Shown here: in pieces, positions 21,871 to 33,842 of the stretch
Layout: each line of letters begins with the position of its first letter
Position numbering within the stretch: position 1 is the first letter of the stretch
Origin: Eurosta solidaginis
Lineage: Eukaryota; Arthropoda; Insecta; Diptera; Tephritidae
Assembly (NCBI RefSeq): GCF_040869045.1
Contig: NC_090324.1
Location: forward strand, 53,907,346 to 53,971,345
Reading direction: 5' to 3'
Length of the DNA stretch: 64,000 nt
Notes under the pieces: generated by a model
Database searches by the model: none
What the model was told of the DNA's origin: nothing
What the model saw: the letters and a program-made list of their open reading frames with translations, nothing else
Position numbers and translations under genes: made by a program

Positions 21871-23519
21871 CAAGTAAGGAAGGTTAAGTTCGGGTGTAAC
21901 CGAACATTACATACTCAGTTGAGAGCTATGGTGACAACATAAGGGAAAATAACCATGTAGGAAAATGAACCGAGGGAAACCCTGGAATGTGTTTGTATGA
22001 CATGTGTATCAAATGAAAGGCATTAAAGAGAATTTTATGAGGGAGTGGGCCATAGTTCTATAGGTGGACGCCATTTAGGGATATAGCCCTAAAGGTGGAT
22101 CAGGGTTGACTCTAGAATGCGTTTGTACGATATGGGTATCAAATGAAAGGTGTTAATGAGTATTTTAAAAGGGAGTAATCCTTAGTTCCATAGGTGGACG
22201 CCGTTTCGAGATATTGCCACAAAGGTAATTTATTTATATATGTAATACCTGTCAAGATTATAAGGGTTTTTTATTTCGCCCTGCAGAACTTTTTCATTTT
22301 CTTCTACTTAATATGGTAGGTGTCACAACCATTTTATAAAGTTTTTTCTAAAGTTATATTTCGCGTCAATAAAACAATCCAATTACCTTACCATGTTTCA
22401 TCCCTTTTTTCGTATTTGGTATAGAATTATGGCTTTTTTTTAATTTTTCGTAATTTTCGATATGGAAAAAGTGGGCGTGGTCATAGTCGGATTTCGTTCA
22501 TTTTTCATACCAAAATAAAGTGAGTTCAAGTAAGCACGTGAACTAAGTTCATTAAAGATATGTATGTCGATTTTTGCTCAAGTTATCGTGTTAACGGCCA
22601 TGCGGAAGGACAGACGGACCACTGTGTATAAAAACTGGGCGTGGCATCAACCGATTTCGCCCATTTTCACAGAAAACAGTTAACGTCATAAAATCTATGC
22701 CCCTACCAAATTTCAAAAGGATTGGTTAATTTTTGTTCGACTTATGGCGTTAAAAGTATCCTAGACAAATTAAATGAAAAAGGTCGGAGCCACGCCCATT
22801 TTGAAATTTTCTTCTATTTTTGTATTTTGTTGCACCATATCATTATTGGAGTTGAATGTTGACATAATTTACTTGTATACTGTAAAGATATTAAATTTTT
22901 TGTTAAAATTTGACTTTAAAAAAAAATTTTTTTTAAAGTGGGCGTGGTCCTTCTCCGATTTTGCTAATTTTTATTAAGCGTACATATAGTGATAGGAGTA
23001 ACGTTCCTGCAAATTTCATCATGATATCTTCAACGACTGCCAAATTACCGCTTGCAAAAATTTTAAATTACCTTATTTTAAAAGTAGGCGGTGCCACGCC
23101 CATTGTCCAAAATTTTACTAATTTTCTATTCTGCGTCATAAGTTCAACTCATCTACCAAGTTTCGTCGCTTTAGCTGTCTTCTGTAATGAATTATCGCAC
23201 TTTTTCGGTTTTTCGAAATTTTCGATATCGAAAAAGTGGGCGTGGTTATAGTCAGATATCGTTCATTTTAAATAGTGATCTGAGATGAGTGCTCAGGAAT
23301 CTACATACCAAATTTCATCAAGATACCTCAAAATTTACTAAAGTTATCGTGTTAACGGACGGACGGACGGACGGACATTGCTCAATCAAATTTTTTTTCG
23401 ATCCTGATTATTTTGATATATGGAAGTCTATATCTATCTCGATTCCTTTATATATGTACAACCAACCGTTATCCAATCAAACTTAATATACTATGTGAGC
23501 TCTGCTCAACTGAGTATAA
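21871..23519 (-). mobile_element. Helentron-derived element (DINE-1-like), inserted in RNase H
   Basis: This 1.65 kb segment is absent from the homologous site in element 1. Read on the minus strand it begins TTATACTCAGTTGAG and near its end has the inverse CTCAACTGAGT (11 bp sub-terminal inverted repeat, plus-strand 21911-21921 and 23504-23514). Next comes a hairpin, GTTCGG-TTACAC-CCGAAC, and a short tail ending TTACTTG. It lies within a run of T with no clear target duplication. These are the hallmarks of Helentron-associated elements such as DINE-1. The interior has GGACGGACGGAC microsatellite and repeated GTGGGCGTGG motifs but no coding capacity. Frames at 22774-23486 are not genes. The sequence strongly resembles a very abundant fly repeat. 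Confidence 0.75.
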
Positions 23520-24597
23520 AAAGAACTAGCAGCAATCCATTGGGCCATAACATTCTTCAGACCATACGTTTATGGTAGAAAATTCAAAATTAAAACCGAC
23601 CATCGCCCTTTAACTTACCTTTTCTCGATGAAGAGCCCTTCATCTAAGTTAACACGAATAAGACTTGATTTAGAGGAGTATGATTTCGAAGTGGAGTACA
23701 TTGCTGGAAAAGAAAATCACATCGCAGACGCATTGTCTCGCATTAACATAACAAATTTAAAAGAAATGTCAGTGGAAGCATGCAAAATAATAAAAGTCAC
23801 AACTAGATCAACAGCTAAAAATATACCATAATGCTAAAATTCAATAAAGTCACACTGAGAACCCCAAAACATATGAAGTGCTAAATAAATTTAAAGTAAA
23901 AAGACATGTCAAGCTCGTTTTCAATCCCCCGAAATTATATTTCAAAAAGGGAAAGAAAATTTGTAGCACTATAAATACAGCAACATAATTGTAGATGATA
24001 AAATTGACTTAGGACAATGCTTTATCAGGCTCGAAAAAGAAGCCGCCAATTTGGGACTTGAAAAGATACAGTTGTCCTTAGGGGACAAATTGTTTAAAAA
24101 AATTATACTCGAGTAGGCAAATTTATTGAATTAGGAAATAGGGTTCTCAAAAAATTAACAATTGCACTAACCCCAGAGGTTGTGTACGTGACTAGTCCCG
24201 GGAAAATTAGAGAAATTCTGCAGAAATATCATGACGATCCTATTAGTGGTGGCCACCCAGGAATAAATCACATGATAAAGAAAATCAAACAAAACTATTG
24301 CTGGAAAAATATGCGAGGTGACATAAAGAAAAAAGTAAATAATTGCATCCACTGCAAGAAGAATAAAATAAATAATCATATAAAAGAGCCAATGACAATA
24401 AGGGGGACACCTCCGAGAGCTTTCGATATAGTACAGATAGATACGGTCGGACCATTGCCAAGGTCAATAAACGGAAACGAATACGCAGTTACCATTATAT
24501 GCGATCTCACAAAAAGCTATATTCGAGCATTTCATTTTGATTTATGGCCCCATGAAAACAATCCTAACAGATATGGGATCCGAATACAAAAATAAAT
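23520..24597 (+). pseudogene. pol: rest of RNase H and integrase core, element 2
   Basis: Resumes RNase H at KELAAIHWAITFFRP and KTDHRPL. It is broken near 23830 by stops and a small rearrangement, then gives the integrase zinc finger (HPGINHMIKKIKQNYCWKN...CIHCKKNK) and VQIDTVGPLP with the first catalytic Asp. Relative to element 1 about 50 bp is lost near 24513, removing the segment between the first and second catalytic Asp and shifting the frame (SYIRAFHFDLWPHENN). The integrase core cannot be functional. Confidence 0.85.
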
Positions 24598-24599
24598 TA

Positions 24600-25225
24600 T
24601 AATATAACTGTGCAAATTTCTAAAAGTGAAGCACAAAAACTCAACACCATACCATCATCAAACTTTGGGCACTGTAGAGCGTAGTCATAGAACGTTTAAT
24701 GAATATGTACGTTCATACATATCCAGTGACAAAGATGATTGGGATGAATACCTAAAATATTTTGCGTACTGCTACAACACGACCCCATCGACCGTACACA
24801 ACTATTGCCCTTATGAGTTTATATTTGCGAAAAATCTCCCGATATACGAATTCTTAAATGAAAATAAAATAAGCCCAGTATATGATCACGAGGCATATGA
24901 TAAGGAAATTAAATATAGACTTCAAATAGCACAACAAAGAGCTAGAAAATTGGTAAAAGAAGCTACGGAAAAACAAAAAGTTAATTATGATAAAAGCAGC
25001 ACCAGTAAGGAAATAAAATTAGGAGATTTAGTTTTAGTAAGAGAAGAACATAGCCATAAGCTAGACCATAGATATAAAGGACGGTATAAAGTAAAGAAAA
25101 TTGACGAAGATAACAATTTTAGAGGTAACAATTTTACTTTAATACCACATAGAAAGGAGTCTAGTAATAAGAACAATAGGGATAAGGAATTAATAATCCA
25201 TAAAAGTAGACTTAATCCCATTTAA
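24600..25225 (+). pseudogene. pol: integrase C-terminal part, element 2
   Basis: 199 codons from the Glu-containing region (STPYHHQTLGTVERSHRT) to SRLNPI. Compared with element 1 it keeps a few extra codons, ISPVYDHEAYDKE and RGNNFTL, which are short in-frame deletions in element 1; element 2 is therefore closer to the source here. It is followed by the same AT-rich 3' untranslated region (25226-25668) and polypurine tract. Confidence 0.85.
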
Positions 25226-25668
25226 AATATCTTTTGGTAATTAAACAAATAATCATTCCAATTTACCCGATTAATTAATAATAATAATTTCTAAAAACAA
25301 GCGGATTTTAGATGGGTCGACACATTTAAAATCCGGCAATAAAATAATAAAATAAACAAGATAAATAAAATAAGTAAAATTTAAAAACTTCTATATCTAA
25401 AAATTTAAAATTTTGAAAAACAGGAATTGTACAAAAAAAAAAAAAAACCTATATGTCAAATGTAAACATTTTTGAATAAAAGGGGATATGCATTAAAATA
25501 TAATCAATAAAAGCATCAAGGTCAGCAGATCAAAAGCAAAGCAAACAACCTCTTTCACTACAATATCAAGTAACAATAAAAATATCAAAATCATAGAAAA
25601 AATGACAAAGGGTCGTATACAATTGTTCACAAAACAATTATATAAAACTCTTTTTCTAAGGCGGATGG

Positions 25669-26283
25669 TGTAGCATTATACGTCATACCCACTGTAATGT
25701 AGCATTATGCTTCATACCCACTGTAACACACTTGCAATAATACGCATCATGAACTCCAAATATATTTTAGTAATAATCATATTACAATATTTTCCTACAT
25801 AAATTATTGAACTAACCCAGACGTTAACTAACTTCAATGGAATGCCGAATATGAAACCTTTATCCGTTCACAGCCAATAAATTGCTTAGTACATACAAAC
25901 CATTATGGGAACCAAATAAAAAGTACTCGCATAGATATGCCAACAGGCGTACAAACTTACAATACTTACGTGTATGCATAGCCTTAACCAAAGTACTCAC
26001 ATTGATCTGCCGACGTTGCTAAATAACATATACAAAACTAGCATACTAAACTACATGTATACAAAGACTGTTACAAACATACATGTACTCATACCCCATT
26101 TTCAATGTACATATTTTTAGTTATTAGTATTAAGATATTTATGAATGTATAGGTTAAGCAAATTACTATATAAGACAAAGAATTAATTGAATAAACAGAT
26201 TTTTAATGTTTGCACATCAAAGTAGCAACTTGTCTTTTCATTTCCACACATTTAACTTGTCTTCTAAATATCCAAACTTTTCA
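25669..26283 (+). repeat. LTR 3 of mdg1/412-type tandem
   Basis: 615 bp, TGTAGCATTATACGTCATAC to AACTTTTCA, preceded by AAGGCGGATGG. It is nearly identical to LTR 2. The following base begins macro-repeat (ATAGTATATATCCCCC), the continuation of the sub-unit interrupted at 10425. The target duplication cannot be read exactly because the site is TA-repetitive; ATA is compatible. Confidence 0.92.
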
Positions 26284-28003
26284 ATAGTATATATCCCCCA
26301 CAACCGATTGTTCAGATAAGAAATTTTTCGTAATTGCTGCCCTATTTTAAGAGCTAGAGGCTTCAAATTTCAACGAATGCTTACGTATATAGCATATGTT
26401 GTTGTCTGAAAAAAACATAAGTTCGGTGGTATATAGAGTATATATATGGTGCCATATATAGTATATATATATATATATATATATATTTTTTCGAAATTTC
26501 AGCCCCATTTTAACAGCTAGAAGCTTCAAACTTCACCGAATTTTTACGTATATAGCGTATATTGTTGCCTGAAAAAATCATAGAGATCGGTTGCATATGT
26601 AGTATACATCTCATACAACCGATTGTTCAGCTAAGAAACTTTTCGCAATTTCTTCCCCATTTTAACTGATATAAGCTTCAAATTTCACCGATTGCTTACG
26701 TATATAGTATACATTGTTGTGTAAGAAAATCATAGAGATCGGTGATATATATAATATATATATGATGGTATATATATCATATATATAGTATATATACATA
26801 TTTTTTTTGCAATTTCATCCCCATTTTAACAGATATAAGCTTAAAATTTCACCAAATGCTTACGCGTATAGTATATATTGACGTCTGAAAAAACCATTGA
26901 CATCGGTGGTATACATAGTATATATCTAATACAAACGATTGTTCAGATAAGAAACTTTGCGTTATTTCTGCCCCATTTTAACAGCTAGAAGCTTCAAATT
27001 TCACCAAATGCTTACGTATATAGCATATATTGTTGTCTGAAAAAATTATAGAGATCGGTGGTATATATATTATATACCCCATATAAACTGTAATTTTTGC
27101 CCCTTTTTTCCGGCTAGAGGCTTCAAAATTCATCAAATTTCATCAAATAGTTACGCTTACGTCATATATTTTTGAAATACGTGATTCGTAGTCATAGTTT
27201 TTACATGCAGACCACAAAAAACGTGAAGCTTTGCATCCTCACACAAAGTACCAACATATTTTTATACCTGGTAATTTGGGTCACGAAACCCAAAATTGAA
27301 GTCCTTAAAGGAAAATAGATAGGCCAACCATTAAGTATGCCGAAATAATCAGGATGAAGATCTGAGTTGATTTAGTCATGTCCGTCTGTCTGTCTGTCCG
27401 TCTGTACGTATGTCTGTTTGTATGAAAACTAGTCCCCCAATTTTTGAGATATCTTGATAAAATTTGGTGAGCGGGTGTAGTTGGGTATCCGATTAGACAT
27501 TTGTGGGAACCGGCCGAATCGGACCACTATAGCATATATCCTCCATACAACCGATTTTTCAGAAAAAGAGGATTTTTGTCATATCTTCCTCAATTTAACA
27601 GATTGAAGCTTCAAACTTCACCATATACTTTCGTATATTGCACATATTGTTATCTGAAAAAACCGATGGGATCGGTCGCATATATAGTATATATCTCCCA
27701 CAACTGGTTGTTCAGATAAGAAACTTTACTGCCCTATTTTAAGAGCTAGAGGCTTCAAATTTCAACGAATGCTTACGAATATAGCATATATTGTTGTCTG
27801 AAAAAATCATTGCGATCGGTGATATATAAAGTATATATCTCATACAACCGATTGTTCAGATAAGAAACTTTGCGCAATTTCTGCCCCATTTTAACAGCTA
27901 ACAGCTTCAAATTTCACCAAATGCTTACGTATATAGCATATATTGTTTTCTGAAAAAATCATAGAGATCGGTGGTATATATAGTATATATATGGTGGTAT
28001 ATA
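26284..28003. repeat. Macro-repeat, two joined units
   Basis: Sub-units (26284-27060), tail (27060-27260) and head (27262-27500, with the TGTCTGTCTGTCCGTCTG microsatellite), then sub-units to 28003. Together with 10055-10425 the first part makes one full unit of about 1.35 kb once the LTR tandem is removed. It is cut at 28003 by a Helitron. Confidence 0.8.
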
Positions 28004-29639
28004 TCTAATATATAAAATTCTTCTGTCACGGTTTTAGAGGCTGAACTCCTCCGAAACGGCAGAACCGATTCTCATGAAATTTTTTGTGCATATTGGGTGG
28101 GTCTGAGAATCGGCCAACGACTACCTTTTTTTTCGCTACGTGTCTAGGGTCTTGAGATCAAAACGCGGACCCGGGTACCCCTAGAATGTGTTTATACAAT
28201 AAGGATATCAAATGAAAGCTGTTGATGAGTGCTATAGCACAAGATAATTTTCACACGCCTGTGTGACTAGGGTTTCGATATATAGGCCAAAACGTGGACC
28301 CGGATACCCCTTGAATTTGTTTATACAATATGGATGTCAATTGAAAGCTGTTGATTAGTGCTAGAGTACAGGATCATTTTTATACAACTGGTAGGCTAGG
28401 GTCTCGAGATATAGCCCAAAACGTGGACCCGGGTACCCCTAGAATATGTTTATACAATATGGATGTCAAATGAAAGCTGTTGATGAGTGCTATAGTACAG
28501 GATAATTTTCATACAACTGGGAGGCTAAGGTCTAGAGATATAGCCCAAAACGTGGACCCGGGTACCCCTAGAATGCGTTTATACAATATGGATATCAAAT
28601 GAAAACTCTTGATGAGTGCTATAGTAAAGGATAATTTAAATACAACTGGGAGGCTAAGGTCTCGAGATATAGCCCAAAACGTGGTCCCGGGTACCCATAG
28701 AATGTGTTTATACAATATGGATATCAAATAAAAGCGGTTGATAAGTGCTATAGTACAGGATAATTTTCATACAACTGGGAGGCTGTGTTTTTACATTATG
28801 AGTATCAAATTGAAGCTGTTGATGGATGCTTTAGTACAGAGTAAGTTTTACACCGCTGGGTTACCACGGTCTCGAGATATAGGCCAAAACATGGACCCGG
28901 ATACACCTAGAATGTGTTTTTATATTATGGGTATCAAATTGATGCTGTTGATGTGTGCTATAATACAGAGTAAGTTTTACACCGCTGAGTGACTAGGGTC
29001 TCGAAATATAGGACAAAACATGGTCCCGGATACCGCTAGAATGTGTGGGTATTATGGATATCAAATGAAAGCTGTTGCTGAAAGCTCTGAAGTTCATTTT
29101 GATATTAGATTTAGTCGTATCAACCTGGCAAAACTGATAAATATGCATGCGAAACTGAAATAAAGACATGAATTAATAATACCCACATACTTTTTTGCAT
29201 AAGTCCTATTCGATTTGCCTGAAATTTCGTATAAAAATTTGCCTATATTAGTATTTACGACGCTTTTTTCCGGGAAGTATAATAGAGGCGGACTGGGCCT
29301 GGGATTAGGACTAGGACTGAGACTGAGGCTCGAAGTGTGACTGAGACTGAGACTCGGAATGGGACTGGAACAAAATACATACCACCCTCTGGGACTGGCA
29401 ATAAGAGATGAAGAAGAAGGAGAAAAACTTGAGAGAAAAGAAAAAAAAAGAAAAGGAGACTGAGAAAGAGATAGAATGAGACGAAGATGGAGATGAAGCG
29501 AAAAAGACGGAGGGAGGAGTGAGTAAAGAGATTATGAAAAAGTGTAGAGGGGTAGGGCAGAGTGAGACGGAAAAAGCTTATTAAAATGTATGCAGATAGG
29601 CCAAATTTAGGGCTGAACAACGTGTGCCGGGTCTGCTAG
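28004..29639 (+). mobile_element. Complete non-autonomous Helitron, 1.64 kb
   Basis: Starts TCTAATATATAAAATTCTTC, followed by TGTCACGGTTTTAGAGGC, a 5' end I know from insect Helitrons, and ends GTCTGCTAG. Host bases are A before and T after, matching Helitron insertion. The pre-terminal hairpin (GGCTGA-ACAACG-TGTGCC) is partly decayed. Between about 28150 and 29090 a 129 bp unit (AACGTGGACCCGGGTACC, CTAGAATGTGTTTATACAATATGG, AAATGAAAGCTGTTGATGAG) repeats about seven times. The 3' third has the CTGAGACTGAGACT tract and a purine-rich run shared with the short Helitron at 3901-4492. No Rep or helicase is encoded. Confidence 0.85.
28150..29090. repeat. 129 bp tandem array inside the Helitron
   Basis: The landmark AACGYGGACCCG or AACATGG recurs at about 28162, 28291, 28420, 28549, 28679, 28888 and 29017, a period of 129 bp with one compressed unit. 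It also carries ATATAGCCCAAAACGTGG and ATACAACTGGGAGGCTA. Frames at 28509-28992 come from the repeat and are not genes. Confidence 0.85.
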
Positions 29640-30241
29640 TAGTATATATATATATATATATATATATCTATATTCGCAATTTCAGCTCCATTTTAACAGA
29701 GAGAAGTTTCAAATTTCACCGAATGGCTACGTATATAGCATATATTGTTCTCTGAAAAAATCGTAAAGATCGGTGGTATATATAGTATATACCTCATACA
29801 ACCGATTGTTCAGATAGGAATCATTTCGCAATTTCTACCCCATTTTAACAGCTATAAGCTTCAAATTTCACCGATTGTTTACGCATATAATATACATTCT
29901 TGTGTAAAAAAATCATAGAGATCGGTGATATATATAATATATATATGAGGGTATATATAGTATATATACATATTTTTTTGCAATTTCAACCCCATTTGAA
30001 CAGCTGGAAGCTTCAAACTTGTTCAAATTGTTGTCTGAAAAATATATTGAGATCGGTGATATATAAAGTATATATCTCATACAACCGATTGTTCAGATAA
30101 GAAACTTTGCGCAATTTCTGCCCCATTTTGACAGCTAGAAGCTTCAAATTTCACTGATTGCTTACGTATATAGTATACATTCTTGTGTTAAAAAATCATA
30201 GAGATCGGTGATATATATAATATATATGAGGGTATATATTA
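29640..30241. repeat. Macro-repeat sub-units
   Basis: Continues the sub-unit cut at 28003 (TAGTATATATATA) with three further sub-units, and ends at GAGGGTATATATTA, where a DNA transposon is inserted at TA. Confidence 0.8.
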
Positions 30242-30623
30242 GGCCGGGTCGATTTGTGTGCAGGCAAAAAAATCATCCATTGCTCTGTGAAAATCGTATT
30301 CTAGGGATAAAAATAAGAAACTTTGCCGAAGGAACCATTCCTCTAATACGAATTCTGATGTCCCCAATTTGGGTCGAACTTTTGGGTAGGGGCAAATTTT
30401 GAAAAATCCCACTTTGACTCATTTAGAGTGCTCCAATCGATTCCAAATGTGTGACCGACCCCACTAACTTTGGAGGCCCGATCCACCGATGCCAGTGGCA
30501 CACCCCCTGGAACCGCCCTGGGGGTTCACCATACAAAAATTTCACAAAATCGTCGGTTTTACACTTTACATGAAAAAATCAACGAAATGCCTATGTTTTT
30601 TCTTTTTGGAGTTTATTTTTCTC

Positions 30624-31189
30624 GTTTTTAAGAATTCATGAGCTTATTATTGCGATGGACCATTTCGAAAACCGCCAACGTAATCATCATCAGGCAATTT
30701 TGTAATGTTATCAAAGGTTTCACCGGGATTCGAACCGTGAATCACATGGTGAAATTGCAGTAGCCTTTAACCACTAGGCCATTCTGCTGGTATTTGTTTT
30801 CATGCTTAATTCAGGTTTTCTCATTTTTACACTAACAACACAATTGAGACATTCTGTCTCTATATTGATTTGTGTGCCATGTAGATTTGTTTTTGTAAAG
30901 TTCTTCTTCGTTGCGAATGAGAAGCGTTGTCAACTCGGGCTCAGTTGTACATATTTATGTATGTTTGCTTAATGGTGTGTTCAGTTTATACTTATATTTT
31001 TAAGAATTCATGAGCTTAACACCGGCTTATAATAATTGAATTGGCGGTTGGCGTTGGCGGTTTTCGAAATGGTCCATCGCAATATGCCAGTAAATGTTTC
31101 TTTCTTTTCAGGTTCTCTTAGAAAAAACATAATAATTGAAATTCAATTATTATAAGCCGGTGTTAAGCTCATGAATTCTTAAAAATATA
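30624..31189 (-). mobile_element. Foldback insertion with tRNA-like head
   Basis: Flanked by a 14 bp direct repeat, AGTTTATTTTTCTC (30610-30623 and 31190-31203), and absent from the right-hand TIR of the host transposon. TTTTTAAGAATTCATGAGCTTA occurs at its left end and inverted at its right end, and again at about 30999, giving a palindrome with ~53 bp arms (30990-31042 and 31138-31189). GTTGGCGGTTTTCGAAATGG also occurs twice, in opposite sense. A tRNA-like segment lies at 30720-30795. It may be a SINE with an inverted-duplicated 5' part, or a foldback element that captured a SINE. Confidence 0.6.
30716..30796 (-). ncRNA. tRNA-like Pol III promoter segment (SINE head or tRNA relic)
   Basis: On the minus strand an A-box-like TGGCCTAGTGGTTAAAGG is followed at normal tRNA spacing by the B box GGTTCGAATCC. 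The B-box arm (CACGG and CCGGTG) and acceptor stem pair poorly and I can form no convincing anticodon arm, so this is not a functional tRNA. It lies inside the 566 bp foldback insertion, which suits a tRNA-derived SINE. Confidence 0.6.
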
Positions 31190-31623
31190 AGTTTATTTTT
31201 CTCTTTAGAAATTTATTTAGTCAGAACATATGTAAATGAAAAAATGAATTTAACTTAGTAATAGCTAAGAAATTAAAAAAAATTATTAGAAATTAGCGTT
31301 TTTACAACTCTTTAAAACCAAGGCATCACTGTGATGCATTTGCATGTCGTAAACATAGTTGTGTGGGTTTTTTATTCAACCGTTTTAAAAAATGAGGGTA
31401 TCACTCTGACACAATTGCAGATCGTAAAATTGCTTGTGTTGTTTTTTTTCAAGCCACCACAAGAATTGAAATTACCATTTCATTCTTATTACCTCGTCTC
31501 GTAGACCATATATAACGAAACAGTTTTTGTGAATGCTCAAAGTGTGAAGTGCTAATTTCAGATAAAAAAATATTTCAAAAAAAATAATAAGTGAAGTGAC
31601 CATTCCAAATCAAAAACTTTACA

Positions 31624-33842
31624 ATGAATCCACCATCCTCTACACCGCAAGATGATGCAACTACATCAACAACTATCGAAAACCCAATGAGTCATATACC
31701 CAAGCATGATGTTAATGTTTTTGGTGTGTCTACTGATTTAGCGTATCTTAATTTACCAACCCATCTGGATAACTTGAGATATTATTTTTACTTAAGTGAA
31801 CGTGCTAAAACAGAACAAAAAAATGTTCCCATAAATCATTCCCTATTCAAGTACAAGATAAGTTGATTGGAATTTGGGAAAAACTTGGTATGGAAATAAT
31901 GCTGAAAAAAAGTGTATTTAATAAATTGAATAAATTGCTTGACAATTATCAAGAGCCAATCAAGAGAAGAAACAAAACCCAACAATTTACAGAGTATGTA
32001 AAATCTCTGGAAACAATTTTTTACATTAGAACATGTAAATCCGATTAGAAGGCAACTCCATGTGCATGCGGCTGGGTTCCCGAACACCTCAAAGAGTTCA
32101 TACACGATCAACATAATCAGAGAAGACTAACAATGGATGTATTTATGATTGAAACTGAAGGGCAAGGAGCAACGTCTATGTCATCAATGCCAACATACCA
32201 AGATCCAGATGATTCAACATACGCACCGCCACCGGTCCAAGAAGATATGGATAGAAGCACAAGTTCACAATACACAGAGAGATACGATTGTTTTAACTTT
32301 GCCTTGGTATATGACAGATTTGGTGTGCCTGACAGAGTGGCATCAGCATTGGGTACCGCTCTTTTGCAAGATTTTAAAATTAGAGATAAGCATGGGAAAT
32401 CTCTCATCATGGATAAATCGAAAGTTCGCAGAGAAAAAGAGAAATGCAGACAAGAAGTGCTTCGCAAACGGTTAGATGATACCAATTTGTTAGCGTTTTC
32501 ATTCGGTGGCAGAAAGGATGATACTTTAACGATTGATAAAATTGATGAGAAGTATCATACTAGGAAGGTAAAAGAACCTCATCTTGTTATTTTGAGAGAA
32601 CCCAATTCTGAATTGATTGGTTACGTAAGACTGAAACATGAAACCGCTGAATTCAAAACAACCAAATTAAATGGTTTTTTCAACGATAAAAATATATCAC
32701 TGGATACATTAATTGGAATATGCAATGACGGTGAGCCAACAAACACTGGCCCACACGGTGGAATTATACGACGATTCGAATTGCTGTTAAAAAGACCAAT
32801 GCATTGGTTCGTTTGCCTTCTACACTTCAAAGAACTTCCGTTTCGGCATTTGTTTGAAGCTTTGGATAAATCAACCAGCACTGGACCAAGATCGGCAACC
32901 GGAAAACTGAGCCGTCAAATCGAAACTTGTGAAACTCTTCCGGTAGGTTATTGCTATCACTCATTTATTATAACTGTCAACCATTTTTAATTATTTTATT
33001 ATTATATATTTTCAGGTGCTGGACGGCTTCCAAAAAATTTAGTTGCAAAATATGCCCCCTGCTCCAGAAAAAATTGAATTTTCCACCGATTCGAAGTACT
33101 TATACGACATGGCCCATGCAATTTCTAGCGGCGTGGATCCGGTGGATCTGGCTAACATCAAACCAGGAAAAATTGTACATTCTCGGTGGCTCACAAAGAC
33201 GATAGATTATTGCGATTATATGTGACAACGGAAAATCCAGATGCAAATTTAAGAATTCTGGTTGAATTTATAATTAAATATTAAGTCCAAATGTACTTCA
33301 ATATCAAGTATTACAGCTCTGTCGTGTACGGCAGTGCATTTTTTTTCAAGTTCATTGGTTGGTCACGATTTCTAGAACCTCGTTTACGCTAAATTGTCAA
33401 TCAAGTAATTAAACATAATTAATATTATGCGCATTCGGAAAATATCTTGTTATCAATGTTGTTTGATGATAGCAACGAAAAGCGCGACTGTGCCATCAAG
33501 AAAATTCTACGCTATCGAACCGATGTTGCCGAGCCAATGGAACTTAGTGGTTATAAAAAACCAGATATAAACTTTAATTGCACAAGTTATACGGAAATGA
33601 TCAATTTGAATGATATAAATGTCGTATTTGAACCACCATTCACGCGAAGCATTCCGTACGATACTTTGAAAGTATATTTAAATCAAGATGATCCACCGTT
33701 TAATGATCCTAAAATTCCATCACACATACAAGGAACGGAACGACATGTTCAATTTCTAGCTAGCGTTTCCAAACGGGTTACGACATTAGAGAGCCGTGCG
33801 AAATTGCCCAGACTTGAAAGTAAAAAAGATTTCAAACAATAA
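31624..33842 (+). pseudogene. Transposase of the TA transposon, broken
   Basis: Presumed to excise and reinsert the element by binding its TIRs. Starts MNPPSSTPQDDATTSTTIEN. The frame shifts near 31855, continues with DKLIGIWEKLGMEIMLKK, meets a TAG at 32045, then CACGWVPEHLKEF. From 32133 it is open for about 270 codons (GICNDGEPTNTGPHGGIIRR, RPMHWFVCLLHFKELPFRHL, ETLP). An intron with GTAGGT and TTTTCAG borders is likely at 32943-33015; joining gives ETLPVLDGFQKI, then a TAG at 33040. Exon 2 is patchy to the C-terminal block (PSHIQGTERHVQFLASVSKR, ESRAKLPRLESK). I recognise it as a protein family common in arthropod genomes as uncharacterised proteins, but not its formal superfamily. Confidence 0.75.

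Noticed and set aside
25226..25668. Envelope-like third ORF after pol in the mdg1-type element
   Set aside because: No frame longer than a few dozen codons follows integrase in either copy; the element lacks env.
29255..29620. 121-codon minus-strand frame within the large Helitron
   Set aside because: It covers the purine/pyrimidine tract and the CTGAGACTGAG microsatellite; composition alone explains the open frame.
30716..30796. Functional tRNA gene
   Set aside because: A and B boxes are present but acceptor, anticodon and T stems do not pair, and it lies in a repetitive insertion.
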